From Massospora cicadina (Eukaryota; Entomophthoromycota; Entomophthoromycetes; Entomophthorales; Entomophthoraceae), in assembly GCA_022478985.1 (NCBI GenBank), contig JAKSZP010009247.1:62001-126000 (forward strand): a DNA stretch of 64,000 nt. Direction: 5' to 3'. Each line of letters opens with the position of its first letter. Position 1 is the first letter of the stretch. Below, one piece after another: positions 21,852 through 32,899 of the stretch. A program made the position numbers and the translations under genes. Under the pieces are notes generated by a model. The model saw only the letters and a program-made list of their open reading frames with translations. It did not search any database and was not told the origin of the DNA.

Positions 21852-21988
21852 TATTATATAGAAACTCGTAACAAGTTCGGATGCAAAACCTGATTGAGGA
21901 CTTTTAGCCAAAGCTAAATCTCAAGCTAATAAACATCCATTTTTCTTATTTTTAAATAATTCAAACTCATAGTTGATATCTATTCATC
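21852..21988 (+). promoter_or_regulatory. Upstream region of the eS24 gene
   Basis: This 137-bp gap between the Helitron-like end and the eS24 ATG must hold the core promoter or 5' UTR, unless the promoter reaches into the mobile element. No TATA box is obvious. Confidence 0.4.
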
Positions 21989-22534
21989 ATGGTAAGAAGT
22001 TAAACAAGATTGATAATAAGGTCTAACAAGGATACAGGCAGATTCAGTGACAATTCGTACCCGCCGCTTTTGTAGCAATCCTCTCCTTAGCCGTAAGCAG
22101 ATGGTAATGATATATTCGTTTTCAAACTAATCATGTAGGGTGTTGAAATCATTCACCCTAACCTTGCAAATGTTTCTAAGGCCGATCTAAATGCTAAGCT
22201 TGCTAAAATGTTTAAAACAGAAAAAGAACTTGTTTTTACATTTGGGTTAAAGACCCAGTTTGGTGGCGGTCGTTCTACTGGCTTTGCCTTGATCTATGAT
22301 TCCATTGAAGCTGCTAAAAAATTTGAGCCTAAATATCGCTTAGCTAGAGTAAGAGATTCATTTTTTCTATTTATAACGTTTTAGGCTGGGCTTGGTGAAA
22401 ACCCTAAATCTGGACGCAAACTTCGCAAGGAAAGAAAGAACCGTGACAAGAAATTCGCGGGACTAAAAAAACTAAAGCTGCTAAATAAATTAGGCAGAGC
22501 TACATTTAATTGCGTGCATTTTTCAAAAAAGTAG
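21989..22534 (+). CDS. RPS24: Ribosomal protein eS24 (small subunit), C terminus frameshifted
   Basis: eS24 is a component of the eukaryotic 40S ribosomal subunit. Four exons give a continuous eS24-like protein: 21989-21991 (ATG alone), 22038-22103, 22139-22348 and 22385-22534. Introns 21992-22037, 22104-22138 and 22349-22384 all have GT-AG ends; the first two contain CTAAC/CTAAT branch-like motifs. The family signature is clear: [47 protein letters not shown] and [14 protein letters not shown]. After KKF one base appears to be missing at about 22456. The present frame adds unrelated residues and stops at 22532-22534 (142 codons), whereas the other frame reads [10 protein letters not shown] and stops at 22486-22488 (127 codons, near the usual length). 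It is either a true mutation, a pseudogene or a sequence error. An ATG-only first exon is common in ribosomal protein genes. Confidence 0.93.
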
Positions 22535-24582
22535 GATTTTGGATCTTGCAAATTTAAAACATATGTAAACTTTTTTTCTTAAAATTTTATCATCTCACTA
22601 TTATAATCTAGTTTATACGTGTTTTTTCTATTGCTCAGTAGTGTAGCATTAGAGAGCTAGGCTCAACAATTCCTTTTTTTTGTGATTAACTTATTTTGGA
22701 TTGTAAACTAAACATTTAAATATGATTTAAAGTGCGAAAAAAGCAGCAAATTTCTACGCTATATATTATAGCATAATTATATATAAGAATTTATTAAAGT
22801 AAATTTTTGACATTTTTTATAAAAAATCTATATCTAACCTTTCAAAATCAGTCTCAAAAATGAGAACAATTGTTGTGTTTCAGATTTTAACTTTTAGTAG
22901 TTTTGATTCTAAAACAGCTAAGCATAAAATGATGTCTGTTGAATTATGGCTTTTAATTTTTAGTTAGCTTGGCATTTGCTTAATATTTTATTGAAATAAT
23001 TTATTTTTATAATTTAATAACAATAAAATTTGTATCGATAGTCATAATACCATAAGATATAATAGCCAACAAACATCGATGAATCCCCCCCTTGGGTTGG
23101 GACCATCTAGTACTAAAAAAATAATAGCCAACAAGGTACCTAGTATCTCGAAAGCTAAATAACATTTTTTAAAAAAATTAAGATGTCCAAATATAAAAGC
23201 ACATGTTTATGCTTATTGCTGAGTGATTTAATTAAACTGAACTTAACACGTACAATATTACACCTTATATGCAATAATAATTTCAAACGGTATGTTTCCA
23301 AATCCGTTATTTTTGCATAAGGTTAATATTACATTAGTGATTTTAAATTATATACCATAATAAATTGAAATTTATTTAATAAGTTCTTTGTGTACAATCT
23401 TTTTTATATAAAAATATTATTTTAAGATAAGATTACAAATAAATTTTGAAAAATATATAAAAAAGACAAACAATTATCCACTCATTAACCAAAAATAGGA
23501 ATTAAATCATATTCCAAACAGGCTAATATTTAAGCTAGCTTATCTTGATTTGTATCAGCCATAAAAGATTCAAACTTTAAGTTTTATTTTGATATACTTT
23601 TAAAACCTTTAATATCCATTGTAGTTTAGCCAACAAAAGTAATTGATTGTTTTTTAGGAATCTAATAATAAGTAAATAAAATTTTTCAACCCTTTTAGTA
23701 TTAACCTGGTGTCACTCAAAAGTTAAGGTAAAACTATAATTACAATTTGTAATTAATCATATGCTATGATTTAAAAGACAAGTTTTACTTTTTAGGTTTT
23801 TAAAAATAAATGAGCTTGATACCAGTAAAACTTTAACATATAAGTGATATAAAGTTTTTATTGATTTTTATATATAAGAAAAGTATAAGATAAAGGCACA
23901 TTGGAAACATTGATAATATGTTTAGTAGATTGAATGCAAATTTTTCTGGACAGTATTATATAAGAACAAGGGCTACTAGATAGGAAAATTAATGTGACTA
24001 AAATATTAATTTTAGAACTGATAGATGATTCAGTGAAAAATGAAACTGTGTAATGTATAATATGGTAGTTAAAAGTAATTAGCTAATCTCTATAAAGATG
24101 AAATTTGTAAAAATAAAAAAGTATGCTCGATATTGAATAAATAAAGAAAAACGCAAAAAATAGACTAACAAGATGTTTTATGTGTGCTAGATTATATTAA
24201 AACCTAAAAATGCTATTACAAGGTTAAGATAGCAAGAAAAAAGATAAAAAGTATACAATTGCATTACAACATCTGCAACTATACTTTTAATAATAGTTAT
24301 ATGGGTATAAAAGAAGAACATCTACATACAAATTAAAGTAAATTAGGCTAATAATACTTATTTTTATAATTAGTTTATAAAGAGTTAATCTACTTCTAAA
24401 TATGTTACTAGGAACTTAAACATATCTAAATATAAAAATGACAGTTTAAGGGTGCAATAACTGTATATAAATACATATACCTTTGTCATCAAAACTAGAA
24501 GCAATGATGGTGATCATGCCACACTATATGGTAACTCTTAATTTATGCATACAAAAAAGTTATTGCCATAATTTTATAATAC
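22535..24582. other. AT-rich intergenic sequence downstream of eS24
   Basis: No gene is recognisable. It is very AT-rich host sequence between eS24 and the left end of element H, with one short retroposed insert at 23073-23120. AATAAA at about 22484, overlapping the ancestral stop region, could serve 3' end formation of eS24. Confidence 0.5.
23059..23134 (+). mobile_element. 48-bp retroposed fragment with 14-bp target duplication
   Basis: ATAATAGCCAACAA occurs at 23059-23072 and 23121-23134, flanking a 48-bp insert that ends in six A residues. A 14-bp duplication and an A tail are the marks of target-primed reverse transcription. The insert (with CCCCCCCTTGGGTTGGG) is probably a 5'-truncated 3' end of a longer transcript or SINE whose source is not in the window. 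Confidence 0.65.
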
Positions 24583-24587
24583 ATACC
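24583..24587 (+). repeat. Target-site duplication ATACC (left) of element H
   Basis: ATACC adjoins the outer end of the 24588-26472 LTR and again the outer end of the 56863-58148 LTR at 58149-58153. This shows that the two LTRs, 30 kb apart, belong to one insertion. Confidence 0.85.
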
Positions 24588-25076
24588 TATAATGATAGCA
24601 GCAGATAAAATTTAGACCAGACTGCCAGTCTGGATGCAAAAAGACCCAGAAGGCAAGCCCAAATGCTAAGGGCTCTGCTTGATGACAATAAAAAGTGCTG
24701 AAAGAGATTTGACCAGTGAGTGCCAATAGGCCAAAACTGTAAATAGCAACCTGACAATTAACCAGGCTATCATGGCCCCAGAGCCCATGGGTCTGAGTGT
24801 TGAAAAGAGTGGGATCAGATTGAATGGTTTGAATTTAATCCTAACAAAATTAAATTTTATAGTGCAGAAATTTTTAGTAAATTTAAAAATAGAAAATCAA
24901 CTGTCAAATTTTCTCAGTGTGTTATGACTGCTTGAATAGACAATCAATTTGGAAAATAGCTTAGGAAAGTGCAAGATCAGGGCCCTCAAGATTCAGCCTA
25001 ACCTGACAAACTTTGAGCAAGGGGGAGAAAATGAACTTAATTTGAACTGAATTCAAATTATTAGCAATGGTCTGGG

Positions 25077-25672
25077 TGTAATGGATGACTTTTTCTCAAT
25101 TGTTACATTCCAACTCAGATTCAGATTTTCTAAATCTGAGTTGGATCATTTATAATACTTTTGGTTCAGTTGTTTTGGGCGCTGGGTTGTGCCTCACCCA
25201 AGTTATTGATTAGGCTCACACAAGCCTAATCAATAACTTGGGTGAGGCCCCCAAAGTGCTGCCTTTATAAGGCATGCATGCCCATTCCAAAGTTCACTTT
25301 GGAATTCTAAGAGGACTCTAGCATTTCCCTTTCTGAGGAGCATTGTCAGTTGCTTCCCAGACAAGCTCTGGTTGGCGGGCACCTTTGGGTTTCATGTTCC
25401 TGAATAAAAATAAAGGATGTTTTGGGGTTCTCATACCTCACATACCTGTGGTTTTTTTGGGTGTTTTGTTTTGATGAAGCTGTTGCATGGTTGGGTTGGA
25501 CCAACCACACATTGGACTTACATAGCCAACTAGCAAAAGGTGAATGTTTGACGCTATTGGTGTCCCAAACCTCTCCCTACACCAGTTAGGCCATTTTGGT
25601 TGCTTGTTGGTGCACCAAAGCAATATGTAAATGTATTGGCAGTCAGAACTGGGGTTTTTCTGGTCTGTGACA
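25077..25672 (+). repeat. Solo LTR M inside the 3' LTR of H
   Basis: A 596-bp insert starting TGTAATGG and ending GTGACA is absent from the other H LTR and is flanked by CTGGG (25072-25076) and CTGAG (25673-25677); the unoccupied H LTR has CTGAG there. It contains a TATA-like TTTATAAG near 25265 and AATAAA near 25405, in the order expected of a plus-strand LTR. No related internal sequence is in the window. Confidence 0.8.
25191..25248. repeat. Perfect 26-bp inverted repeat in solo LTR M
   Basis: Arms 25191-25216 and 25223-25248 are exact reverse complements around the 6-base loop CACACA. Two shorter palindromes flank it in the same LTR: ATTCCAAAGT/ACTTTGGAAT near 25285 and AACTCAGATT/AATCTGAGTT near 25120. 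Confidence 0.9.
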
Positions 25673-26472
25673 CTGAGTCAATGTCAGTTCAATTGATGCC
25701 CAAATTGCAGATTTGCCATGGTTCCAATGATTAGCATGATGACATCTCATCTAATGGGCAATAGAAACCTCCCAAAGCCACCTCACATAGAGGCAGTCCC
25801 AAGAGGTCAGGAATAGGTTCAGGGTGCCCAAACTGCTTGCATCTAGTCACTTTGGTATCTGTTTGACCAAGTGGGATTCATTGGACAAGGGTTTTGATAT
25901 TTTCAGGAAGAGTTTTGAACTGATGGCAACTTTTGACAATGGCCAATGTCATTGGTGAGTCTCACCAAAGATTCAATATTGGAAACTTTCTTTATCAAAG
26001 GTATATGCCTGTCAGGTCTTGTTCCCAATATTTTCAGATAGAGTTCCAAATTGGTGGCAACTTTTGACAATGGTCCAATGCCATCAGCTAGTGTTACCAA
26101 ATCTTCTATATTACCACTTTTTCACTGAAGGTACATGCCTGTTGGGCTTTTTTACCAAAGATTTGGGACTATCAACTATTAAGGCTAAAGATTCATTGCT
26201 ATTAATTGTATTTGGCCCCTTTGCCTCATGTGGATGCTGATTCCTTGTCAACTTAATACAGATCCTCTCAATTTAACATATTGTTTACAGATATAAGAAC
26301 TGGGATTGGGGGCAGGATCCTCAAATAATAAGCCATGAAACACTGCTCATCCACCACATGAGCAAGGTCACCCTGGAAGATGAGGGGGGCTGCTAGCCTT
26401 CTTGGTCCCTTCTTGGATGGAAAAGGGAAAAGCCCCCAATCCAAATGGAGGGGGCGCTCCTCCAGACTTACA

Positions 26473-27032
26473 TTATCCTTTCCTTTTCCAAAAGGGGAAG
26501 TGTCACCACTGCTAATTTGGGTGAGAGCCATATCCTTATGGGCCTTGGGTTTTTTTGCCAACATCATAGTAATCTTTGGAGGAGGGTGGGGAGCCTCAGG
26601 GTGGGTAGCGTGGAAAGCCTCAACCAACTCTGAACATTTAGCACAGTTCTAAGTGCCAACCTAGCTATTTTTGTAGGCTGTATAGCCTTTCCACATAACT
26701 AAAGATTAAACTAAGTGATGCAAGTCTTGGGAACCCAGGATTCCATCAACCTCAGCTTTCTCTGCACCCTCAATCATGACAGGCTCCAGATATGATAGAA
26801 TTACCCCTGAATGAGGACAACTGAGAAACATGGAAGACAAGATTTTTCTTTCAGTGGGATAGAAAATTCAAATAAAATGTACCATTTACCAAGTCCTCTT
26901 CTACAAAATGGGGCTCTGAGTGCTTACTCACAAACTTGTGCAAGAGTAGCTGCATGTGCAAGTGGCACATGTTGAGCATAACGTGTGAACCTACCTTTAT
27001 TTTGTGTGCTAAATTTTCTTCCAATCTGCAAA
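26473..27032 (-). pseudogene. Element H integrase C terminus and chromodomain
   Basis: On the minus strand a chromodomain can be followed: EVDGILGSQ, then VMWKGYTAYKNS and ELVEAFHATHPEAP, which match the conserved strand, W-K-G-Y and C-terminal helix positions of chromovirus chromodomains. Stops lie inside it. The segment begins at the insertion site of element C; its reading continues from the integrase at 41107. Confidence 0.75.
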
Positions 27033-27037
27033 CTGCT
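27033..27037 (+). repeat. Target-site duplication CTGCT (left) of element C
   Basis: CTGCT precedes the 5' LTR of C and recurs at 41102-41106 after its deleted 3' LTR. H integrase reads through (..ISDYKQ | FADWKK..) when C is removed. Confidence 0.8.
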
Positions 27038-27534
27038 TGTCATGATTCCGCTATGACTGAACAATAAGCCCTAAGTTGTTATGGTGAAATGGATGGAATC
27101 CACTGAGTTTGATATGAGTTATAGAAATTTGAGCGCCTTGAAATGAGGTGATACTGGGTTTTTAGGAAATTGCCTCAAATTAGTCAATTGTGAAATTAAT
27201 GAATGAAGAATTGGCAGAACCAATGAGAGATGGTGAATCAAATTACTAAGCCATGGAAGTGGTAGCATCTGAAGTCGCTACAATATAAGTGAGATGAGAT
27301 TATTAAGAAGAATGTCATTTGTAGTTTAGAGTTAGCAGAACACCAAGAATACGTTGTATTAAATATATTAAATAAAGAAGAGTTGTGGGAGCAAGTGCTC
27401 CATATTTATTTTAAAGTTTATTCTGTTAATTCTAAAGTGACGATCATCACATTGTTGGTAAAAATTGCTCAATGGGTTGAACCCTGTGCAAAAACCCTTT
27501 GGCATATCTCTCAAATACCACCAAATTTATAACA
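27038..27534 (+). repeat. 5' LTR of element C
   Basis: It starts TGTCATGATTCC and ends TATAACA, followed directly by the primer site. Its first 60 bases match 41025-41085. Confidence 0.8.
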
Positions 27535-27553
27535 GTGGTGCTCACTACAGGGG
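27535..27553 (+). promoter_or_regulatory. Primer-binding site of element C
   Basis: GTGGTGCTCACTACAGGGG adjoins the LTR and is the motif shared with E, F, J and K. Confidence 0.75.
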
Positions 27554-27689
27554 GGTCATTGAACAAATATAAAATGATGAAAACTCAATTGCCAGCTATG
27601 TTGCATCAATGTTGTTTTGATTAATATTCTACTCAACACTCTAGGGTCAGTTGCCTATGCAGAGCTGAAACTGGCTTTGGACACTGTGC

Positions 27690-28800
27690 TTAAAAACAAG
27701 ATGTGCTGCTCCAGGATGTTTGCTGCAATAAGTTCCCCCATTCAAGTGTAAAGGGAATATTCATGGGTTCTTTAATCAATTTGAAATTGTGACTGAAGAA
27801 GTCTTTGATTGACAGAGAGTAAAACTGTTGATTTCTTTCTTGGATGTCGGAAGTGCTGATCAAGACATCTGTTACCTTTCCAGTAGTTCCATTCCATACC
27901 AAGAATTCAAAGACATGATGCTGTGGTTGTTCAGTGGAACTGCAAAGATGTCACTGTAGAAGGCCAAATTTTTGACCATCAAGTTTCAGCAGAATGAGAA
28001 CCTCACCACATTTGCTGAGCGATTTATGGAAGAAGCACACATGCTAATTGGGGCCAGAATTTTATCTGAATCAGATGTGTGTATTGCTATGACTTCTGCT
28101 GTAAAGCCATACCGTGAGTTACATAACGTTATGGCCCCACTGTTTTATGAAGATGAACCTTTTCTTAAAATTGTTCAGTTTTTGCACCGTATATCAGCCA
28201 ACTTTCCTCCACCTAATACTGAGCGGAATCCTTCTGCTATAACTGCCAAATCATCTTACTTGGGGGACTCTGCTAGTCCAGTTCACACACCACCAAGTTA
28301 CCCTCAGCAGTCAACCATCCACCCCATACCTGCTTATTGTCCATGGCCCAACTATCGCCCTAAACCTGTTTATGCTTCCCACTTCCACCCAACTCTTGAC
28401 ATGGCTTGTTTTATATTAATCAGGGATGTGGGCCCTATGGGTCAGCTGTTTCAAATGCAGTCAACAGGGGTATCTGGCATGATGGTGCCCTAATCAGCTG
28501 GTCTCTTGTGTACAGCTAGAACAGTACAGCCAGGGAAAAGTCAGAGCGAATATAGAGAAGGGAATCTTTATCTCCACTATACTAGACGTCCCACCTGAAC
28601 CCAAATTAGAATATTCAGCGGAAGTTCCCTTGCACAATGAGTCAGTTTTATATCAGCAGCTGGTTGGGAGGTGAATGTTTTAACACAAGTGCAGTCTGCG
28701 GCTATGGCAGAAGAGGGGTTCCAGATGCAGGTTGAGCCATATGCTTTCCAAATGTTCAACCAAATAACCCCTGAAAAGTTAGACCCCTCCTTGGATGCAC
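27690..28800 (+). pseudogene. Element C gag
   Basis: The clearest frame (27972-28493, 173 codons) has FAERFMEEAHMLIGARILSE followed by a proline-rich tail and a degenerate zinc-knuckle position (CFILIRDVGPMGQLF, where a CCHC would be expected). Element K gag has the parallel FTDQFYQEAQILAGAKVF, so the families share a gag type. Gag forms the particle that packages element RNA. Confidence 0.7.
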
Positions 28801-28934
28801 CCTTTTAGCAAGCAGTAAGCGCTGCTATTCCAGTCAAAACTATTATAAAACAATACCCCAGAATTGGTAAGGGGATTGCATGTTTCCTTGGAAACAGGGA
28901 TTCCTTAAGTGTCAATGTTATAAACAGTTGAGAT

Positions 28935-29659
28935 GTGCCTTACTCTGAATTTACATACTGTGACCTTGTTGTAGCTAAAACCCAAGTCCATGCCATCATA
29001 GATACCAGTGCCCCCATCAATATAGTCACCACAAAGTTGGTGGCCAAGCTGTCATTAAAACTGGATGTGGACCACTGGGTGGTATACAGAACTGCTGGAA
29101 CGGATACCATGATCTCTGAGGGAGCCTACAGTGCGCTTCCATTGCAGTTTGGTTCTATTGTCATGGTAGCCCCAGATATAGTGTTACCAAATAGCAATTT
29201 GATCTTCTGATTGGAACCGCCTTCTTGTGACACCATGGGGCTGTAATTAATATGATGGACAAGACTTTCAAAATATTAGGTCAGCGAATTCCAATACGCT
29301 TCACCTCTAGTAGAGTGCCAAATGATCCAATGCATATGAATAATATCAATCTAGCTTATAGCAATGGAGTAATCCCAGTGCGCTACCATCATTTAAAAGG
29401 CAAAACCAGGGCCCTTCCTCAACAGATTTATGAATATCAAGGGCTGCTGCTCAGAGCTTCTGGACCTATATCTATTTCATCTGGGCATCAAGTTATAGTA
29501 AACACTGACTTGGTAATAGAAGTTCCAGATGGACTTTATGGGGAGGATATTGGGCCATATCAGCAATCATGGTTTGAGCCCTCATGTGGCCCCAGGCATT
29601 ATATTACCAGGGCAGGGGAGATCAAAGTTTTACTTGCAAATCTCAAAATGGTACCACTG
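28935..29659 (+). pseudogene. Element C protease and following linker
   Basis: VHAIIDTSAPINIVTTKLV carries the protease motif with D-T-S in place of D-T-G. A second open stretch (29252-29655) without known domain leads toward RT and is cut by element F at 29660. Confidence 0.7.
29655..29659 (+). repeat. Target-site duplication CACTG (left) of element F
   Basis: CACTG lies next to the F LTR here and at 38231-38235 on the other side. Confidence 0.88.
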
Positions 29660-30954
29660 TGTATAAATTTACTGGAGGGTTATTTGTGGTAACAACCCTA
29701 GTAAACTTTTATAATGCACAGGTTCAGTTTTCTTGTGCACTTTGTCATGTTGTATAGTATAATAGATTTCCATTTGATAGTAGTATGACAACTATTATCT
29801 GTAGTTGAGTATAATTTCTTATATTTTAAACCAACGCTCAGCCAGTATTCCCAATTAATAACTTGTAATGTCATAATTGTAGGGATTTGTTCCCTCTTTC
29901 TGTCCAACCCAATCTTCGCTAAGATTCCCTGGTGACAGTCTCTTTGGTACAACACACAGTTGGCAGAAATCCTGGATTGTGTCTCCTTCTTTTCTAGATC
30001 ACCACTCAGATCTTTACTCTTTTCTATAGGAGTCTTTCAATTATTGCACACAGCAATAATATTCTTGAGAAGAATAGAACAATGGAAGCTGATGATAGTT
30101 TACTTCTTAAACTATATACCAAATGAACAACTTAGAACTATATATCTGAAATATGATCTCATTATCTGTTGTATTATCTGTTTTCTTCTGGCTTCCTGCC
30201 ATACAAGGATCTTGGTCCACCTAACTGATTAAATCCTTATTAACTGTATCAACCCCAGGATAGGTGAAACCAAATGGAAAGTTGAGCTGCTCTTTATCTA
30301 ATCAAAAATCTGTTTTTATTATAGTGAATCCTAAGGAATTTATAGTGGGGATTTGGTCATCTAACCCTCAGTTGACACCTCTTAGATGAAACGGCAGTCA
30401 TTGCCATTGAATCACCCATCCTCATCTTGGCACCAATGGTCTTCCCCATCCTGGCTAGGATTCCATCATTGGACATCCTCAAGACCTAAATGGAAAGAGT
30501 TGGAAAACGTGTCCCTAACATTTTCCTCTCAATCTAAGATAATCAACCATATTTGGCTAGCGACCTGCTTAGGTAATGGGACTTATTACCCATTAAGGCA
30601 GGTCATGCACCAACCAATCAATTCACCAATTGCAGATGGCATCACTCGCCTTGCAACTTGCTATTAATTCCCAATCAGTCAGTGATGAAACCCAACTGAT
30701 CCCAATCAGTACATCTGATAGTTAATCACTTTCAGATGTCCCTATTTTGTTGGCAACTCTGCCTGAAGAGATCTTAAGTATTCATCCATATTGATCCCTG
30801 ATGGATATGACCAGGAGAATATCCCAAAATCCCCCAAACATAGTTACTCCAAAAATTGGGCCAACTGATTTCCAATTTACTTCAGCTTAAGGAATTTTTC
30901 CCTAGCAATTCCTGGAAATCTAGCAGGCTGGGAATATGGGCAAAAATTTCAACA
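29660..30954 (-). repeat. 3' LTR of element F
   Basis: It is nearly identical to 36938-38230 over long stretches. Plus-strand ends are TGTATAAA and TTCAACA. In element orientation it is preceded by the purine tract AAGAGGGGGA. Confidence 0.88.
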
Positions 30955-31034
30955 CATCCCCCTCTTGCCTAGATTTTCAGCAAGAAAAGGACTGGGGCAT
31001 GAGAACACCACTTTATACTTGATCAAATACTTTA

Positions 31035-32577
31035 TTGGTTCAAGTGGGAGTACACTCATCAATACTCAACGCTACTCAGGATGACCTTCAGCATATGGCG
31101 CTCTTAATCTTCCTCTTTGCTACTGCCTTCTCAGAGCGCGGTCCCCATGATCTAATGTCATGCTGGGATGATCAATTTACTCATGAAAATTTTAGTCCTG
31201 GGATTTGGTTTTCCCCTGTAAGGGCATATGACCCGCTGTCATATTCAGGATTCTTGGTCCAGAGTCCTTGATTTCCTGATTTTCTCCTCATCTTAGACAG
31301 GAGACTCTTGCCATCGATGTTTGTTTTGCAGCTCAATTAAGAATACTTATTTTTATTCGCCCTTGTTATTTCTCTCATAACCTCTTGGCTCAAGTCATTC
31401 TTAATCCTACTCTTGGAGAGCTTATCCCATTGATTTTGAGATTAATTTCTCATAAATTGGAGCTTAATGGATTGTAGAGTGCATAATGTTGACTTCCATA
31501 TAAGTCTGACATCCCCCTCTCATCAAGCTCATATGTCATATTCTGATTTGTGGTACCAGAAGCTTCTAAACAGTTTATTATTCAAGACCTCCGTCTCTTC
31601 CAGCAGATGAGTCAGGATGCTTGGCGGAACCTCTTCTATGGTCCTTCCAGGACTCATACGCCTAATCTGGTGCCAGTGACTAGTCCTTCTGTCAAATTAC
31701 TGGACATGGTAACTAATCCCTCCAAAACTAGGCTTGCTATAATTTTAAAAAACTCTCAGCTGATTCTTCCTCTGCCATCAATTCCAGAGTTGGATTTTTA
31801 AACTCTCCTGGATTCAGCTCCTTTTGCTGATGCACCAACCATCATTGTAGATGCTTTGGAGACTGTCATTTGCTCTTGATCACTTGTTCCTTTCCAAGTC
31901 AGACATGCTTCCTGAGTTCCTCTTCTGACTCAGAAAATATTACAAACCCGCTGTTCTGTCTACCAAGCTCACCATAGGTAACAGTATTCACTTTGAGCTA
32001 CCCTACTCTGAACTCCAGGCCCAAGTCACTGAGGCTTTTTACCTAGCACTGAATCCCTCTAATCTTGATAACATCCTGGATCAGGATACTGCCACTTATG
32101 CTCTTTGCTTTTCTGGCTAAGTTCTTCAAAGTTGGTCCACAAAGCTTCCAGATTCGCCTGGGTTTCACTGCTCCTTCAGCTTTAGCTTCTGAGAAGCCCA
32201 CAGTCATTGCTTGCAGGATGCCATCCACTCGCTGCATGACTATCTCTTTGCTGGCGCTTCCAATCAGTATCTTCTGCTGATGGCGTTGATAGGGAACATG
32301 ATTTGGCGATCCCTGTCAAGCATCCCTTGTTTGTTGCCAGCCCATATGTCTGGTGTTCCTGATGAAGCCCATTGTCAGGCGCTCAAGGCTAATCTTCTGG
32401 CTCTGGTACCATATCAGGATTACTTGGGGTTATTCGCCAATTGCCTCTTCTTATACTGTTGCTTTCCTCCCCACTCCAGGGTTTCACAATTGGCTTCATC
32501 TGACATCTCAATTTTCCTTCCCCAAGTCACTTTCTCACAGGGCTCTGTGTCCGCTCAAAGAATGTGGTTTTAAGTAG
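31035..32577 (+). other. Coding-like antisense region (aORF) of element F
   Basis: Between the integrase end (about 32900) and the 3' LTR, the plus strand, opposite to F's own genes, has successive open stretches: 31035-31271, 31550-31801, 32065-32280 and 32211-32573. They read as protein-like sequence (ATQDDLQHMALLIFLFATAF, PYSELQAQVTEAFYLAL, ALVPYQDYLGLFANCLFLYC) with few frame changes. Element K has a homologous segment in the same place (44990-45100). Extra or antisense ORFs between pol and the 3' LTR are known in some plant Gypsy lineages. No domain is recognised here. Confidence 0.5.
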
Positions 32578-32899
32578 GTCTAGCCCTTGCTAGCATCCAA
32601 TCTCGCATTAATTTTGATGGGCTGTTCATTCCTACCATGATCAATTCTCCCTCCCCCAAGAGGTGACATAGGCGGAATCATCCCCATATTGAGGACAATT
32701 AATAAGAATAAAAATCTTAAAATTATATCAGTTTTTTTCTCTATGCGGTTTAAAATCTTTTTTCTCAATATCTTTTATCAATTTTTATTTTTTTCCATGG
32801 GACTTGACCTTGTTTCAGTTCAGTGGTCCATCTTTTTATTTTTCCCCCAAACTGGGTCCTAGGTACTTAAACCTGCCAGTTTTCTATGGTTAAGAGGTC

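Larger units (their letters stand above)
24588..26472 (-). repeat. 3' LTR of element H (contains solo LTR M)
   Basis: The LTR is similar along its length to 56863-58148. After removal of the 601 bp of solo LTR M and its duplication the lengths match (1284 versus 1286 bp). As read on the minus strand it starts TGTAAGTCTGG directly after a purine tract GGAAAAGGAAAGGATAA; its last bases have drifted from TGACA to TTATA. Confidence 0.85.

Noticed and set aside
23073..23120. Possible 5S rRNA fragment (GTACTAGATGG on the minus strand)
   Set aside because: Only about 10 bases resemble 5S; the 14-bp duplications and A tail explain the segment better as a retroposed fragment.
25438..25623. 61-codon minus-strand ORF in solo LTR M as a gene
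   Set aside because: It lies within the LTR, has no domain and no homologous frame elsewhere in the window.
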